Source: Candidatus Eiseniibacteriota bacterium (GTDB taxonomy: Bacteria; Orphanbacterota; Orphanbacteria; Orphanbacterales; Orphanbacteraceae). From it: a stretch of DNA of 64,000 nucleotides. The first letter of the stretch is position 1, and the number at the start of each line of letters is the position of its first letter. Position numbers and translations under genes: made by a program. Below the pieces are notes generated by a model. The model worked only from the letters and a program-made list of their open reading frames with translations. It made no database searches and was not told the origin of the DNA. This document shows, piece after piece, positions 52,621 through 61,227 of this stretch. The stretch covers positions 124,001 to 188,000 of the forward strand of contig JAJRWB010000001.1 of NCBI GenBank assembly GCA_024276995.1, given 5' to 3'.

Positions 52621-53049
52621 TCAGATCCAGTAGTTCTCGCTGTCGATCAGGTCGGCCCGGTCCTCGACCGCCCTTCTCAGTCGGCGCAGGTCACGGGCCG
52701 AGCGGATCGATTCCCTTTCGAGACAGCCGGCGACACAGCCGGGAACCGGGTGGGCGACGATCGCAACGCGGGCGCCCCCCTCTTCCGGCTCGACCGCGAC
52801 GCGCACATGCCGCCATCGGCCGCTCCCCCCCCATCGGACATCGATGGAGAGCGAGGAGGGGTCCCGCTGGAAGTGCCACCTCTCCGACTCCGCATCGTCG
52901 AGGGGGAGGGCGGGCCGGAACCACCAGCGGCGGAGATTCTTCTTTTCCGACAGGAACTCGTAGATCTCGTCCGGTTCGGCGCCGATCCGGATCGAGCGGG
53001 TCGGTCCCGCCGGGCGGGGTTTCTCATGTCGCGCCGGGGAGGATTTCAA
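52621..53049 (-). CDS. SRPBCC (START/polyketide cyclase)-like protein
   Basis: 142 residues. The pattern TRSIRIGAEPDEIYEFLSEK then NLRRWWFRPALPLDDAESER resembles SRPBCC-fold proteins (conserved N-terminal strand, helix beginning P/D-x-x-Y-x-F-L, tryptophans lining the cavity). The C-terminal part is Arg-rich. The TTG start at 53049 has AAGAAGG upstream. No function can be assigned. Confidence 0.55.
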   Translation of the reverse strand: MKSSPARHEKPRPAGPTRSIRIGAEPDEIYEFLSEKKNLRRWWFRPALPLDDAESERWHFQRDPSSLSIDVRWGGSGRWRHVRVAVEPEEGGARVAIVAHPVPGCVAGCLERESIRSARDLRRLRRAVEDRADLIDSENYWI

Positions 53050-53116
53050 TAGTACCTTCTTTCCAATGGATCTTGTTTCAATGGGATACGGGATATTCTT
53101 CAGAGTTTCCCGGAAA

Positions 53117-54025
53117 CTAGGTCGTCTGCCGCGCCTCTTCGAGCTGCCGGGCGAAATCGTTCCGGATCAGCCGGAATGTGCGCGAGTAGAGCCTGTGGAG
53201 CACCCAGACGATCCGGTACTCCCTTCCACCGAGAAGGCGGTAGAGTCTCCCGAGCTGCGCCTCGGCCCTCGCCTCGTACTGGTGCGCCAGCTCGATCAGC
53301 CGTCCGAGCACCGGCTCCATCGCGCGGGCGTTTCCGGTCAGAACGGCGGCGGCGAACTCCTGGGTCCTCATCTTCGCGTTGGAGAGGAATTCCCCGGGGA
53401 TCGTCAGGATCTGGCTGTTCTGTCTCGCATCCTCAGGTAAGTCGCGCAGGATGTGCACGATATAACAGAAAATCGCCATGTCTCTGGCGTAGCGGTCGGG
53501 CGGCTCGGGCCAGGAGAGGCTCGAATTCTCATCGTTATCGACGTCGCACCCGAGGATGTAGAGAAAAATCGTGGCCGGCGCGACGCACGCCCCCTCGCAG
53601 TAGGCGAGGAAATCCTTCCACGTGGAAAAGCCCTCCTCCCTCACGTCGCGCCGCATGCTGGCGGCGAGCTTTCGCCACGGCGCGAGACCGATTTCCGTCC
53701 CCTTCAGCACGACGTTGAGCGCCTCGAAGACGAACGGTTCGAACGAGGAACTGATCGTCCTGTAGGCGCCCGCAGCGGAAGCTTCCGCCTGGGCGAGCCA
53801 CTTGTCGACGAGGCCGAGCATCGCCTGGCGGTCGTCGCGCCGCTCCTCTTCCGGGCGGGCGAGAAAATTTTCGTCCACCGCGTCGTCGATCACCCGCATG
53901 GCGGCGTAGGTGGCGCAGAAGAGACGGTATTTCGTCCTGTCCGGGAGGAAACGGGCGACCCGTTTCAGGTAGTTGTTCCCCTTCGAGGAGATCTTGTCGC
54001 AGTATTCGAGAGCCCGTCCGATCAT
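53117..54025 (-). CDS. Squalene/phytoene synthase family protein (HpnC/HpnD-like)
   Basis: 302 residues of the trans-isoprenyl diphosphate head-to-head synthase family. The first Asp-rich motif is YAAMRVIDDAVDENF and the second CYIVHILRDLPEDAR; CVAPATIFLYILG between them is also family-typical. It would condense two prenyl diphosphates to squalene or phytoene, feeding hopanoid or carotenoid synthesis. The ATG at 54025 follows GGAGG; an upstream GTG at 54070 has no site. It stands downstream of folE. Confidence 0.88.
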   Translation of the reverse strand: MIGRALEYCDKISSKGNNYLKRVARFLPDRTKYRLFCATYAAMRVIDDAVDENFLARPEEERRDDRQAMLGLVDKWLAQAEASAAGAYRTISSSFEPFVFEALNVVLKGTEIGLAPWRKLAASMRRDVREEGFSTWKDFLAYCEGACVAPATIFLYILGCDVDNDENSSLSWPEPPDRYARDMAIFCYIVHILRDLPEDARQNSQILTIPGEFLSNAKMRTQEFAAAVLTGNARAMEPVLGRLIELAHQYEARAEAQLGRLYRLLGGREYRIVWVLHRLYSRTFRLIRNDFARQLEEARQTT

Positions 54026-54144
54026 GCCGCCTCCATCCGCTTTTCGCGACGCCGTTCCGGTCTGTTTCACCCACGGCGCTCCATCATAGCGCCACGACGG
54101 GAAAGGTCAAGCGTTTCCCCGCGCCTCGCATCGTGCCGGGCGCC

Positions 54145-54726
54145 TTATTCTTTTCGGAGGAGCGAGAAGAATTCCGCCCGGGTGGTCGCTTGGCGGCGGA
54201 AGCAGCCGAGCAGGGCGCTCGTTCTCGTGTGGGCGTTCTGCTTCTCCACGCCGCGCATCGCCATACAAAGGTGAAACGCATCGATCACCACGGCGACGCC
54301 GCGGGGCCGGAGCACCTCCATGAGGGCGTCGGCGATCTGGTTCGTCAATCGCTCCTGGACCTGGAGGCGCTTCGAGAAGACCTCGACGATACGCGGAACC
54401 TTCGACAGGCCGATCAGCTTCCCCTTCGGGATGTAGGCGACGTGGCACCGCCCGTAGAAGGGAAGGAGGTGGTGCTCGCATAGGCTGTACAGGTCGATCC
54501 CGCGGATCATCACCATGTCGTCGCAGCGCTCCTCGAAGAGGGCGCCGTTCACCACGTCGGCGGGCGTCATGCCGTAGCCGGCGGTGAAGTTCCGAAACGA
54601 CTCGATCACCCTCTCGGGCGTTTTCGCGAGCCCGGGGCGGTCGGGGTTCTCGCCGACGCTCGCGATGGCGGCGCGCAAGAGCGACTGGATCGATTCGGGG
54701 TCAAGCGGATCGGGACCGCGTTTCAT
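54145..54726 (-). CDS. folE: GTP cyclohydrolase I
   Basis: 193 residues. FolE converts GTP to 7,8-dihydroneopterin triphosphate. The zinc and active-site motifs are [20 protein letters not shown] (Cys/His), [22 protein letters not shown]-type helix ([20 protein letters not shown]), and the C-terminal [20 protein letters not shown]. It overlaps the DJ-1-like gene by ATGA and ends with a TAA that fits the family's length, so here TAA is a stop. Adjacent queD can use its product, pointing to queuosine or pterin synthesis. Confidence 0.96.
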   Translation of the reverse strand: MKRGPDPLDPESIQSLLRAAIASVGENPDRPGLAKTPERVIESFRNFTAGYGMTPADVVNGALFEERCDDMVMIRGIDLYSLCEHHLLPFYGRCHVAYIPKGKLIGLSKVPRIVEVFSKRLQVQERLTNQIADALMEVLRPRGVAVVIDAFHLCMAMRGVEKQNAHTRTSALLGCFRRQATTRAEFFSLLRKE

Positions 54727-55328
54727 GAAGCCTCCTCCCCGTTCCACGACCGGAGCACCTCGAGCCGGTCGAGCACGGATGCCGCCAGTTCCTCCACGCC
54801 TTCCCTTCCGGCGCAGGCGAAGACGTGCTCCCCTTTTACGATGTCGTTCTCCTCTCCGGGGGGTTCGCCCTCGAGGAACCGTTCGACGAAAAGAAAGGTC
54901 GCCCCGCCGGCGATGCCGGCGACCAGCCCGCTCCACCGGAGAAGCTCCGCGGTGAACGAGGCGAGGGGGGCGCTCTCCTCGGGAGCGGGGGGAGCGGCAC
55001 CGGCGATGACGAGGACATCGTAATCCCCCGGGAAGGGAAGCTCTCCGCCCCCTCCCGTAAGTAGGGAGTGATCGACCCGCGCCCCCGCGGCGCCGAAGAG
55101 GCGCCGGAGCTTATCGAGGGAATGATCGCCCCACGCTTCGTCGTGAAGGACGAGGATCCGCTTCGCGCTCGGTCCGTCGGGGCTCTTCCCCCAGCGACGC
55201 CGGTAGAGCCCGACGTAGCGGTTTTTCCACGAATCGATCACCTCGCGGCGGAGCGTCTCGTCGCGCCGATCCCCCTCGAGGGGAGGCGCGCCGGCATCTT
55301 CTCGTGTCACATCATTCTCTTCCGTCAT
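54723..55328 (-). CDS. Uncharacterised protein with DJ-1/PfpI-like (type 1 amidotransferase-like) core
   Basis: 201 residues. A central Rossmann-like stretch ([60 protein letters not shown]) looks like a DJ-1/PfpI or glutamine-amidotransferase fold, but no nucleophile Cys is at the expected elbow (GIAGGA). It is between queD and folE, overlapping both by a few bases. Role unknown. Confidence 0.55.
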   Translation of the reverse strand: MTEENDVTREDAGAPPLEGDRRDETLRREVIDSWKNRYVGLYRRRWGKSPDGPSAKRILVLHDEAWGDHSLDKLRRLFGAAGARVDHSLLTGGGGELPFPGDYDVLVIAGAAPPAPEESAPLASFTAELLRWSGLVAGIAGGATFLFVERFLEGEPPGEENDIVKGEHVFACAGREGVEELAASVLDRLEVLRSWNGEEAS

Positions 55329-55653
55329 AGGTCACTGCGCATTCTTCCGTTTCCCACACCGTCACCTCGGCCAGGGGAAGCGGATGAAGTCTCTCCCATG
55401 CCCACACGGCGATCCTCTCGGCGGTGGGAGGGTTCACCGTGTCGTTCAGGCATGTATGGTCGAGCAGACCGACCACCCTTTCGTGGACGATCTTCTCCAG
55501 TTCGACGAAATCGAAGGCGATGCCGTTCGCGGCGACAGGGGCGCTGAGGGTCACCCGGAGTTTCCAACTGTGCCCGTGCAGCGCTTCCGAGCCTCCGCGG
55601 TACTCTTCGAGACGATGGGCCGCTTCGAAGCGGAAATCTCTTGATACAAGCAT
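55312..55653 (-). CDS. queD: 6-carboxytetrahydropterin synthase (QueD / PTPS family)
   Basis: 113 residues. The zinc-binding His motifs are FRFEAAHRLEEY and LHGHSWKLRV; VANGIAFDFVELEKIV and LDHTCLNDTVNPPTAERIA with the C-terminal VTVWETEE match the QueD/6-pyruvoyl-tetrahydropterin synthase family. It acts on the product of FolE, on the path to 7-deazaguanine (queuosine) or a tetrahydropterin. The catalytic Cys of classical QueD is not clearly present, so a PTPS-type activity cannot be excluded. Confidence 0.9.
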   Translation of the reverse strand: MLVSRDFRFEAAHRLEEYRGGSEALHGHSWKLRVTLSAPVAANGIAFDFVELEKIVHERVVGLLDHTCLNDTVNPPTAERIAVWAWERLHPLPLAEVTVWETEECAVTYDGRE

Positions 55654-55656
55654 CGT

Positions 55657-56460
55657 TCAAACTTCCCCTTCCCCGACCGGGTAGCCCGCGAGATCGAGGG
55701 CGACCTTCTCGAACCCGTGGAGCGCGCAGTGGGCGACGAAAGCCTCCCGCAGTTCAGGCTCGAGCATCCGCTCCATCTCGGCGGGGGCCAGCTCGACCCG
55801 CGCCAGGCGATCGTGGTAGCGCACCCGGAAATGGCGGAATCCCTTGTCGCGGAGAAACGCCTCGCACCGCGCGACCTGCTCGAGCCGGTCAGAGGTGATC
55901 TCCGTTCCCGTAGGGAAACGGGACGCGAGGCAGGCCATTGAGGGCTTGTCCCATCCGGGAAGATCGAGTTCCCTTGCCACGCGGCGCACGTCGCTCTTGC
56001 CCATGCCCGCCTCGACGAGGGGCCAGCGGACGCCCGCTTCGCGGGCCGCCTTCGCACCGGGACGATGCCCTTGGAGGTCATCGGCATGGGTTCCCTCGAT
56101 CACCCACTTCACGCCGTGCTTCGCGGCGTGCTCGGTGCAGAGGCGGAAGACCTCGGTCTTGCAGTAGTAGCACCGGTTCTCCGGATTGGCGGTGTATTAC
56201 GGGATCTCCATCTCCGCGGAGTCGACCAGGAAGTGGCGCACCCCGAGCCCGGCGGCGAACCGAACCGCCTCCTCCCGCTCTCCGGCGGCGAGGGAGGGTG
56301 ACAGCGCGGTGAGGGCGAACGCCTTCTTCCCAAGTTCGTCGTGCGCCACCCGAAGGAGGAGGGCGCTGTCGACGCCCCCCGAGAAGGCGACGAGCGCCGA
56401 GTCGAGGGAACGGATCGTTTCCCTCAACCGGGCGAGATGTGGCGAGTCGTTCGACGGCAA
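55657..56460 (-). pseudogene. larE: LarE-type sulfur transferase interrupted by one in-frame TAA
   Basis: 267 codons reading as LarE (ATP-dependent, sacrificial sulfur insertase for the lactate racemase nickel-pincer cofactor) except for a TAA at 56197-56199. Before it is the PP-loop VAFSGGVDSALLLRVAHDEL; after it, same frame, come NPENRCYYCKTEVF, EGTHADDLQGHRPG, WDKPSMACLASRFPTGTE and a normal C-terminus. GAA (Glu) would fit the position. The TTG at 56460 follows AAGGAC. The adjacent genes make pterins, not the lar cofactor, so its place here is not explained. Confidence 0.85.
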
Positions 56461-56541
56461 GTGACTTGTCCTTTGGGAATCGGGGCGTGATGCCAAAAAC
56501 GCCCGGCGCCGGGCGCGCGAGCCGTTTGAATCCGCACTTGT

Positions 56542-56571
56542 AGATTAGTCGGCGTGACGGGAGTCTGTCAA
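56542..56571 (-). promoter_or_regulatory. Promoter of the larE-queD-folE operon
   Basis: On the minus strand TTGACA (56571-56566), an 18-base spacer and TAATCT (56547-56542) lie about 80 bases upstream of the larE start and just after the end of the secretin gene. Confidence 0.55.
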
Positions 56572-56596
56572 GTGTGTCCGCCGGTCGTTGGGACGA

Positions 56597-57862
56597 TCAG
56601 CGCGCCGCGGAGGCCGTGGACCGTCCGGTTTGGAATCCGTCGGGGATACCCGGCCGATCGATCAGCGTCGGAGTGAGGAAGATGAGAAGCTCGGTCTGCG
56701 TGGTCACTTCATCCTCCGACCGGAAGAGCCGGCCGAAGTACGGAATCGACGAGAGCCACGGGATGCCGCGCACCGTGGTAGTGTTCTCTTCCTTGCGAAG
56801 GCCTCCGATGACGGCGGTCTCCCCGCTTCGAACCGCCACGCGGGTGTGGGCCTCGCGCGAACCGATTCGCGGGATGCCGAGCACTTCTTTGTCGAGCACC
56901 TGGCTCAGTTCGGCGCTGATCGACATGATCACCGTCGAATCGCTCGAGATGATCGGCGTTACTTCGAGCTGGATTCCGACGTCGATGAAGTCGACCTCTT
57001 CCTGGAGGCCTCCCGACGTCGTTTCGTTGGTGAACCGTGTGTACGGCACCCTCTCCCCGACGAGGATTTTGGAGGTCTCCTGGTTCGATACGAAAAGCAT
57101 CGGCCGGGAGATGATCTTTGCATCGGTGGTCGTCTCGATGGCGTTCAACACGGCGCTCAGCTCCCAGTCGGTCAGACGGGAGTAGTTGAGCGCCACGCCC
57201 TTCGTCGTCAAGCGGTTCAGGTCGGTGCCCCCCCGGATATCCTGCACGTCGTCGCCCCAGGCGCCGCCCCAGTCGATGCCGAGCATCTCCCGGTCGGTGA
57301 CGTTGATCTCGATCATGCGGCTGAGGATCTGGACTTGGCGGGCAGGCCTGTCGTAGCTGCGCAATGCGTCCTCGATCCGCCTCACGTCGCCCGCCGGGCC
57401 GACGGCGGTGATCGAGTTCGATCGGCGGTCGGCGGCGATCTGCGCGTCGCCGATGATGTCGGTGATCGTCTCCTTCGCCTCGATGGCGTCGATCCGATCG
57501 AGGGGAATCGTGATATCGACAATGGTGCTCACCGGGACGACGCGAAGGAGGGTCCCGGAAATCTGGTAGGTGTAGCCGGAACCGAGAAGCACATCATCGA
57601 GCACCGACGGGAGAGATTTCTCTTCCATGGAGAGGGAGACGATGCCCGGCACCGGGCCGGTCGCCACGAGGTCGAGCCCGTTCATTTCGGCGAGCACCGG
57701 AAGAAGATCTTCGACGGAGATCCGGTCGAAGGTGAGCGATGCGGCCCTCTCCTCCGCCGGCGGCGCCGCGGGGCAGAACGACGCCGTCATGACGAACAGC
57801 ACGAACGCGAGCCGGAGACCGATCTTCGCTTCCCTTGCGTCCCTTGTCCCTCTTCCTGTCAT
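56597..57862 (-). CDS. pilQ: Secretin (PilQ/GspD family), short form
   Basis: 421 residues. A signal-like N-terminus, a secretin_N/STN-type region (SLTFDRISVEDLLPVLAEMN), a KH-like domain (EAKETITDIIGDAQIAADRR, DDVRRIEDAL-like) and a C-terminal secretin domain (ILSRMIEINVTDREMLGIDW, SRPMLFVSNQETSKILVGER, GIQLEVTPIISSDSTVIM, SGETAVIGGLRKEENTTTV, GIPWLSSIPYFGRLF). It forms the outer-membrane channel of the pilus or type II apparatus. The ATG at 57862 overlaps the pilP-like stop. Confidence 0.93.
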   Translation of the reverse strand: MTGRGTRDAREAKIGLRLAFVLFVMTASFCPAAPPAEERAASLTFDRISVEDLLPVLAEMNGLDLVATGPVPGIVSLSMEEKSLPSVLDDVLLGSGYTYQISGTLLRVVPVSTIVDITIPLDRIDAIEAKETITDIIGDAQIAADRRSNSITAVGPAGDVRRIEDALRSYDRPARQVQILSRMIEINVTDREMLGIDWGGAWGDDVQDIRGGTDLNRLTTKGVALNYSRLTDWELSAVLNAIETTTDAKIISRPMLFVSNQETSKILVGERVPYTRFTNETTSGGLQEEVDFIDVGIQLEVTPIISSDSTVIMSISAELSQVLDKEVLGIPRIGSREAHTRVAVRSGETAVIGGLRKEENTTTVRGIPWLSSIPYFGRLFRSEDEVTTQTELLIFLTPTLIDRPGIPDGFQTGRSTASAAR

Positions 57863-58395
57863 GGCTTGTCCGTTTTCTCCGCGCCGGCGCGGATCGACTC
57901 GCCCGGCTTCACCGACCATCGTTTCATCCCGAGGGCGACGACGATCTCCTTGCGGCCCACGTCGATGATGCGGAACTCGCCCGCTTCGCTTCCGATGGTG
58001 TAGAGTGCTCCGTCGATCACCGCTCTCGCCTTGCCCCTCGAGCAGGTGATCCCGTCCAGACGGAGGATCGGCAGCGGTTCGGCGGGACGTGAGAGAGCGG
58101 GCGCCGAGCGCGGCCGCGTCGCCACCACCGCGCGGGACGGCTTCTCGCAACGGAACGGGTCGTTCAGCCGCCCGTAATCGACCGCCGCGGTTCTCGCGTT
58201 CCTCTCCTCGATCAGTTGCGTCAGCTCGGCGACCGACATACCCTCCGGCGAACTCCCGGCCGAACTGTCGTTCCCGGCGGTGCGGTCTCGTCCCCCGCAG
58301 CCCCCGAGAAGGAGGGCGATCAAGGGAAGGACGCAAAGAGCCCGAAGCGCCCCGGGCGCGGTTGTGCGGTCTTTCGGTCTTGTCGATCTGCTCAT
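57859..58395 (-). CDS. pilP: PilP-like lipoprotein
   Basis: 178 residues with a lipoprotein signal (LRALCVLPLIALLLGGC). The C-terminal part (LRLDGITCSRGKARAVIDGA then GEFRIIDVGRKEIVVAL) has the PilP/GspC-type HR-like small beta-domain pattern, and the protein sits between the PilO-like and secretin genes, as pilP does. PilP links the inner-membrane PilNO to the secretin PilQ. It is shorter than Pseudomonas PilP. The start at 58395 is not unique; an ATG lies at 58404. Confidence 0.75.
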   Translation of the reverse strand: MSRSTRPKDRTTAPGALRALCVLPLIALLLGGCGGRDRTAGNDSSAGSSPEGMSVAELTQLIEERNARTAAVDYGRLNDPFRCEKPSRAVVATRPRSAPALSRPAEPLPILRLDGITCSRGKARAVIDGALYTIGSEAGEFRIIDVGRKEIVVALGMKRWSVKPGESIRAGAEKTDKP

Positions 58396-58463
58396 CGCCG
58401 GCATTGTCCCCGGGATCGTCCCGTCTTTTTCCGTTCCTACGTTTCCATCGCCATCGGCCGCCG

Positions 58464-59006
58464 TCACCTCGGGATGAAAAGAGCTCCTCCGACGGTGGCG
58501 CGCACGGTCGGTGCGCCGGCGGTCCGTTCGACGTCGAGCCGCGTCACCTGGTTCGCCGGATACGCTTCTTCCATGTAGGCGAGAAGCGACGCCAGGTCGC
58601 CGTAGGGCGCATCGAATACCATTTCGTAGCGCGTCTTCGCGACGCGGCTCGTCCCTCCCGGCGGTTCGAGGGAGAACGACCGGAGGCGGAGCGTCCCTTT
58701 CGCTTCCCGGGCGCGGATCTCCCCGAGCAGTTCGCCGACGCACTCCGACGGGGTCGGCCGCTTCTCGAGCTGCTCGCGGATCCGGTCCGCTTCGGTGCCG
58801 GCGAGAAAGAGCTTCCGGCTTTCGACGATTTCCGCTCTCAGGTCCCGAATATCCGCCTCGCGCGAATCGATCGCCCTGTGGAGTCCGACGAGGTTCTTCC
58901 CGGATACGTGCCACATGAGAAATCCCCCCCAGCAACCGATCACCACGGTGATCGCACCGGTGAGCACGCCGCTCCAGATCTTCCGTTCGCGCCGTGTCTG
59001 TCTCAT
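58464..59006 (-). CDS. pilO: PilO-like pilus assembly protein
   Basis: 180 residues: a short cytoplasmic N-terminus, one transmembrane helix (about 12-32), a coiled-coil (about 38-85, SREADIRDLRAEIVESRKLF) and a ferredoxin-like periplasmic domain (FDAPYGDLASLLAYMEEAYP, VTRLDVERTAGA), the PilO/GspM pattern. It overlaps the PilMN stop by ATGA. It would pair with PilN and PilP in the inner-membrane platform. Confidence 0.82.
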   Translation of the reverse strand: MRQTRRERKIWSGVLTGAITVVIGCWGGFLMWHVSGKNLVGLHRAIDSREADIRDLRAEIVESRKLFLAGTEADRIREQLEKRPTPSECVGELLGEIRAREAKGTLRLRSFSLEPPGGTSRVAKTRYEMVFDAPYGDLASLLAYMEEAYPANQVTRLDVERTAGAPTVRATVGGALFIPR

Positions 59007-60637
59007 CGCCCTTTCTCCATCGCACCGGTCCCGTACGTCTCGCGCTTCACCGCGGGGCGGGAGTCTACGCGAAAGAGAAGGTCGACGCCCTTCTCCTTTT
59101 CCCTCGTCGCCTCCACCAGGAGGGGATCGTTGAACTCTCTCGCGCTCTCCAGATTCGTCACGAACGAGCGGATCGTCCCGATGTCGTCGGCAACGCCGCT
59201 GATTTCGATCGAAGGGGCGTCTTCCGGATCGTCGCCGAACTCCTCCCAGGCATCGGCCGACGCGAGGGGATCGGCCGACGCGAGGGGATCATCTTCGCCG
59301 GTTTCGAAGACTTCGATCTCCGGCACCGAGGCGGTGATCCTTTCGAGACGGACCCCGTTCGGAACGGCGGCGCCGAGCGCCGCGCACAGGTCGGACCAGA
59401 GGTACTGGCCCGCGCGGTATCGGTTGATCGTAAGCGCCTGGCGTTCCCATCCGCTCAGCTTCGCCTCGTATTCCGGATCGACATACTGGTCGACCAGGGC
59501 GACGTAGCGGGCGTTGAGGGTGGACAACCGCCGCCGCGCCCGGCGCGTCTCCCACGACACGGCGAGTTGGAGAACAAGGAGCGTGAGAACGCCCCAGGCG
59601 ATGCCGGAGACGATCTGTCGCCTCGGGAGGCGGATCGCCGCCGGGTTGAACCGCGAAGGGGACGCCTGGGGAAGATCGCCGGTGCGGTCGTTGCCCAGGA
59701 CATGCAGTGCGGCGCCGAGGGGTGCGAGAAAGGCGACATCCATTTCCGCGCCCGAGAGATTCCCACCGGTCAGGCGGCTCAACGGGATGGCGCACTCCGC
59801 CGCGACCGTCTTCGCGAGGTTTCCCTCCCCCGTTACCAGGACGATCCGATCGACCGCGGCGGCGAACCTCGTTTCGACGTACTGCCTCGTCCGGGCGATC
59901 TCCGTGGCGAGGCGGCCCGCCGACGTCGCCGTCGCCGCGGTCACGCCGGCGAGTGTCGCGGTGCCGCCTCCCCCCTCCTCTTCGGGGGCGTTGTCGAGGG
60001 AGAAGTCGAACGGATCGGGCGTAAGATCGACCGACCGGTGGAGGAGCAATTTTCCCCCGCCGTAAACGGTGAGCGTCCCCTCGCCGCCGTCCACCTCGGC
60101 GAGGAGGAGCACGTCATCGCGCCCGGGGCGCTCCTCCGCCGCGGCGAGAGAGAAGATCGCCATGGGGGGAGGAACCACGATGCACGAGGAAGCGCCGAGC
60201 CGCTCGCCGAAATCGACCAGCGTGTCGACCGCGTCGGCGTCGGTTTCGAGAAGGAGGCAGCTCTCTCCTCCGTCGGCGCCGCCCGCTCCCTTCCAGACGG
60301 CGAAGGCGGGGTTCGCGGCATCGGTCCGGCGGTTCCGCCGCATGTGCCACGCGGCCGCCTTCCTCAGGTCCTTCTTCTTCATCGAAGGAAAAGATTTCAC
60401 TTCGAAAGTGATCGGCGTCTTTTCGAGAAGGAGCCCCACGTCGACACGTTTCATCCGCCCGCCGGGCACGTGGCGTTCCACCACCTCCCGGAGCACCGCC
60501 GCCGGGTCGGAACGGGTCGCAGGAAAGGTGAACGTCTCCGCCACGCGAAAGCCGTCCTTCACGCGGCCGACCAGAACGCCGACGGCGGAGTCCCCCGAAA
60601 GGCGAACTCCGACCGCCCATTTCCCCTTTCTATCCAA
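59003..60637 (-). CDS. PilM-PilN fusion protein
   Basis: 544 residues. The N-terminal 330 form an actin-like PilM/GspL-cytoplasmic domain (KWAVGVRLSGDSAVGVLVGR, VEVKSFP-type VKSFPSMKKKDLRKAAAWHM, TEIARTRQYVETRFAAAVDR); about residues 335-355 form the transmembrane helix, and the remainder a PilN periplasmic domain (NARYVALVDQYVDPEYEAKL, WSDLCAALGAAVPNGVRLER, IEISGVADDIGTIRSFVTNL). Separate pilM and pilN are the rule, though GspL is a natural fusion-like counterpart. An 18-bp tandem duplication lies in its linker. TTG at 60637 with GGGGAGAA. Confidence 0.82.
   Translation of the reverse strand: MDRKGKWAVGVRLSGDSAVGVLVGRVKDGFRVAETFTFPATRSDPAAVLREVVERHVPGGRMKRVDVGLLLEKTPITFEVKSFPSMKKKDLRKAAAWHMRRNRRTDAANPAFAVWKGAGGADGGESCLLLETDADAVDTLVDFGERLGASSCIVVPPPMAIFSLAAAEERPGRDDVLLLAEVDGGEGTLTVYGGGKLLLHRSVDLTPDPFDFSLDNAPEEEGGGGTATLAGVTAATATSAGRLATEIARTRQYVETRFAAAVDRIVLVTGEGNLAKTVAAECAIPLSRLTGGNLSGAEMDVAFLAPLGAALHVLGNDRTGDLPQASPSRFNPAAIRLPRRQIVSGIAWGVLTLLVLQLAVSWETRRARRRLSTLNARYVALVDQYVDPEYEAKLSGWERQALTINRYRAGQYLWSDLCAALGAAVPNGVRLERITASVPEIEVFETGEDDPLASADPLASADAWEEFGDDPEDAPSIEISGVADDIGTIRSFVTNLESAREFNDPLLVEATREKEKGVDLLFRVDSRPAVKRETYGTGAMEKGR
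59253..59288. repeat. Two-copy 18-bp in-frame tandem duplication in the PilM-PilN gene
   Basis: The unit TCGGCCGACGCGAGGGGA occurs twice in tandem, giving the repeated hexapeptide LASADP/LASADA in an acidic linker. It is in frame, so it lengthens the linker by six residues without a frameshift. Confidence 0.85.
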
Positions 60638-60664
60638 CGGCGGTTCTCCCCGGAGCGGGTTCGA

Positions 60665-61192
60665 TCAGTACGACGCGTATTCCGACGGGAAACTCTTGCC
60701 CAGGTTGGCGCAGACGTTCCCCGATTTCGCCTCGTAGTACCAGCCCCCCTTGCCGCTTCCCTTGGATACCACTCTCGAAAGTGTCTTCAGCACCCGTTCG
60801 TTCTTCCTGTCGATGTACACGGTGCTCAGACCGGAGACGGGATCCTCGGGGAACTTCTTGAGGTAGGGACCGTACTTGAACTTCGTCGTCTTCGTTGTCC
60901 GCGGCCTGCCCGATGCGTCGGTGTATTCCGTCAGCTGGCGGATGAAGTTCGTCGCGCTCCCCTTGGAGTTCCAATCGCTCGATTCGCACGGGTACCAGCC
61001 GTGATCGGACTTGTACAGGTCGAGCGCCTCCCGCAGGATGGCGACGTTCGACTTGAGCGATTCCTCCTTCGCCCCGGTGTCGCTCCCGGCGAAATTCAGC
61101 ACCACGACGGTGGCGAGAATCCCCATGATGCCGAGGACGATCAGGATCTCCGCCAGGGAGAAACCGGTCGCGCTCATGAGTCGTTTCCGCAT
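60665..61192 (-). CDS. gspG: Type II secretion / type IV pilin-like pseudopilin (GspG-like)
   Basis: 175 residues with the prepilin signal RLMSATGFSLAEILIVLGIM: the Gly before Phe and the Glu at position 5 of the mature chain are the peptidase and assembly residues. The following LKSNVAILREALDLYKSDHG and WYPCESSD, LKKFPEDPVSG and GWYYEAKSGNVCANLG (two Cys) resemble GspG major pseudopilins. The gene sits between gspF and pilMN. Confidence 0.9.
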   Translation of the reverse strand: MRKRLMSATGFSLAEILIVLGIMGILATVVVLNFAGSDTGAKEESLKSNVAILREALDLYKSDHGWYPCESSDWNSKGSATNFIRQLTEYTDASGRPRTTKTTKFKYGPYLKKFPEDPVSGLSTVYIDRKNERVLKTLSRVVSKGSGKGGWYYEAKSGNVCANLGKSFPSEYASY

Positions 61193-61227
61193 TTTCCTTC
61201 TCCTTTTTTGCCGGGGGCTCCCGGCTC

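Noticed and set aside
5097-54147. General reassignment of UAA as a sense codon
   Set aside because: add ends with TAA 16 bases before the convergent punA end, folE ends with TAA at the family's normal length and deoB ends with TAA before a promoter; reading through them would yield non-conserved tails. Local readthrough or errors remain possible.
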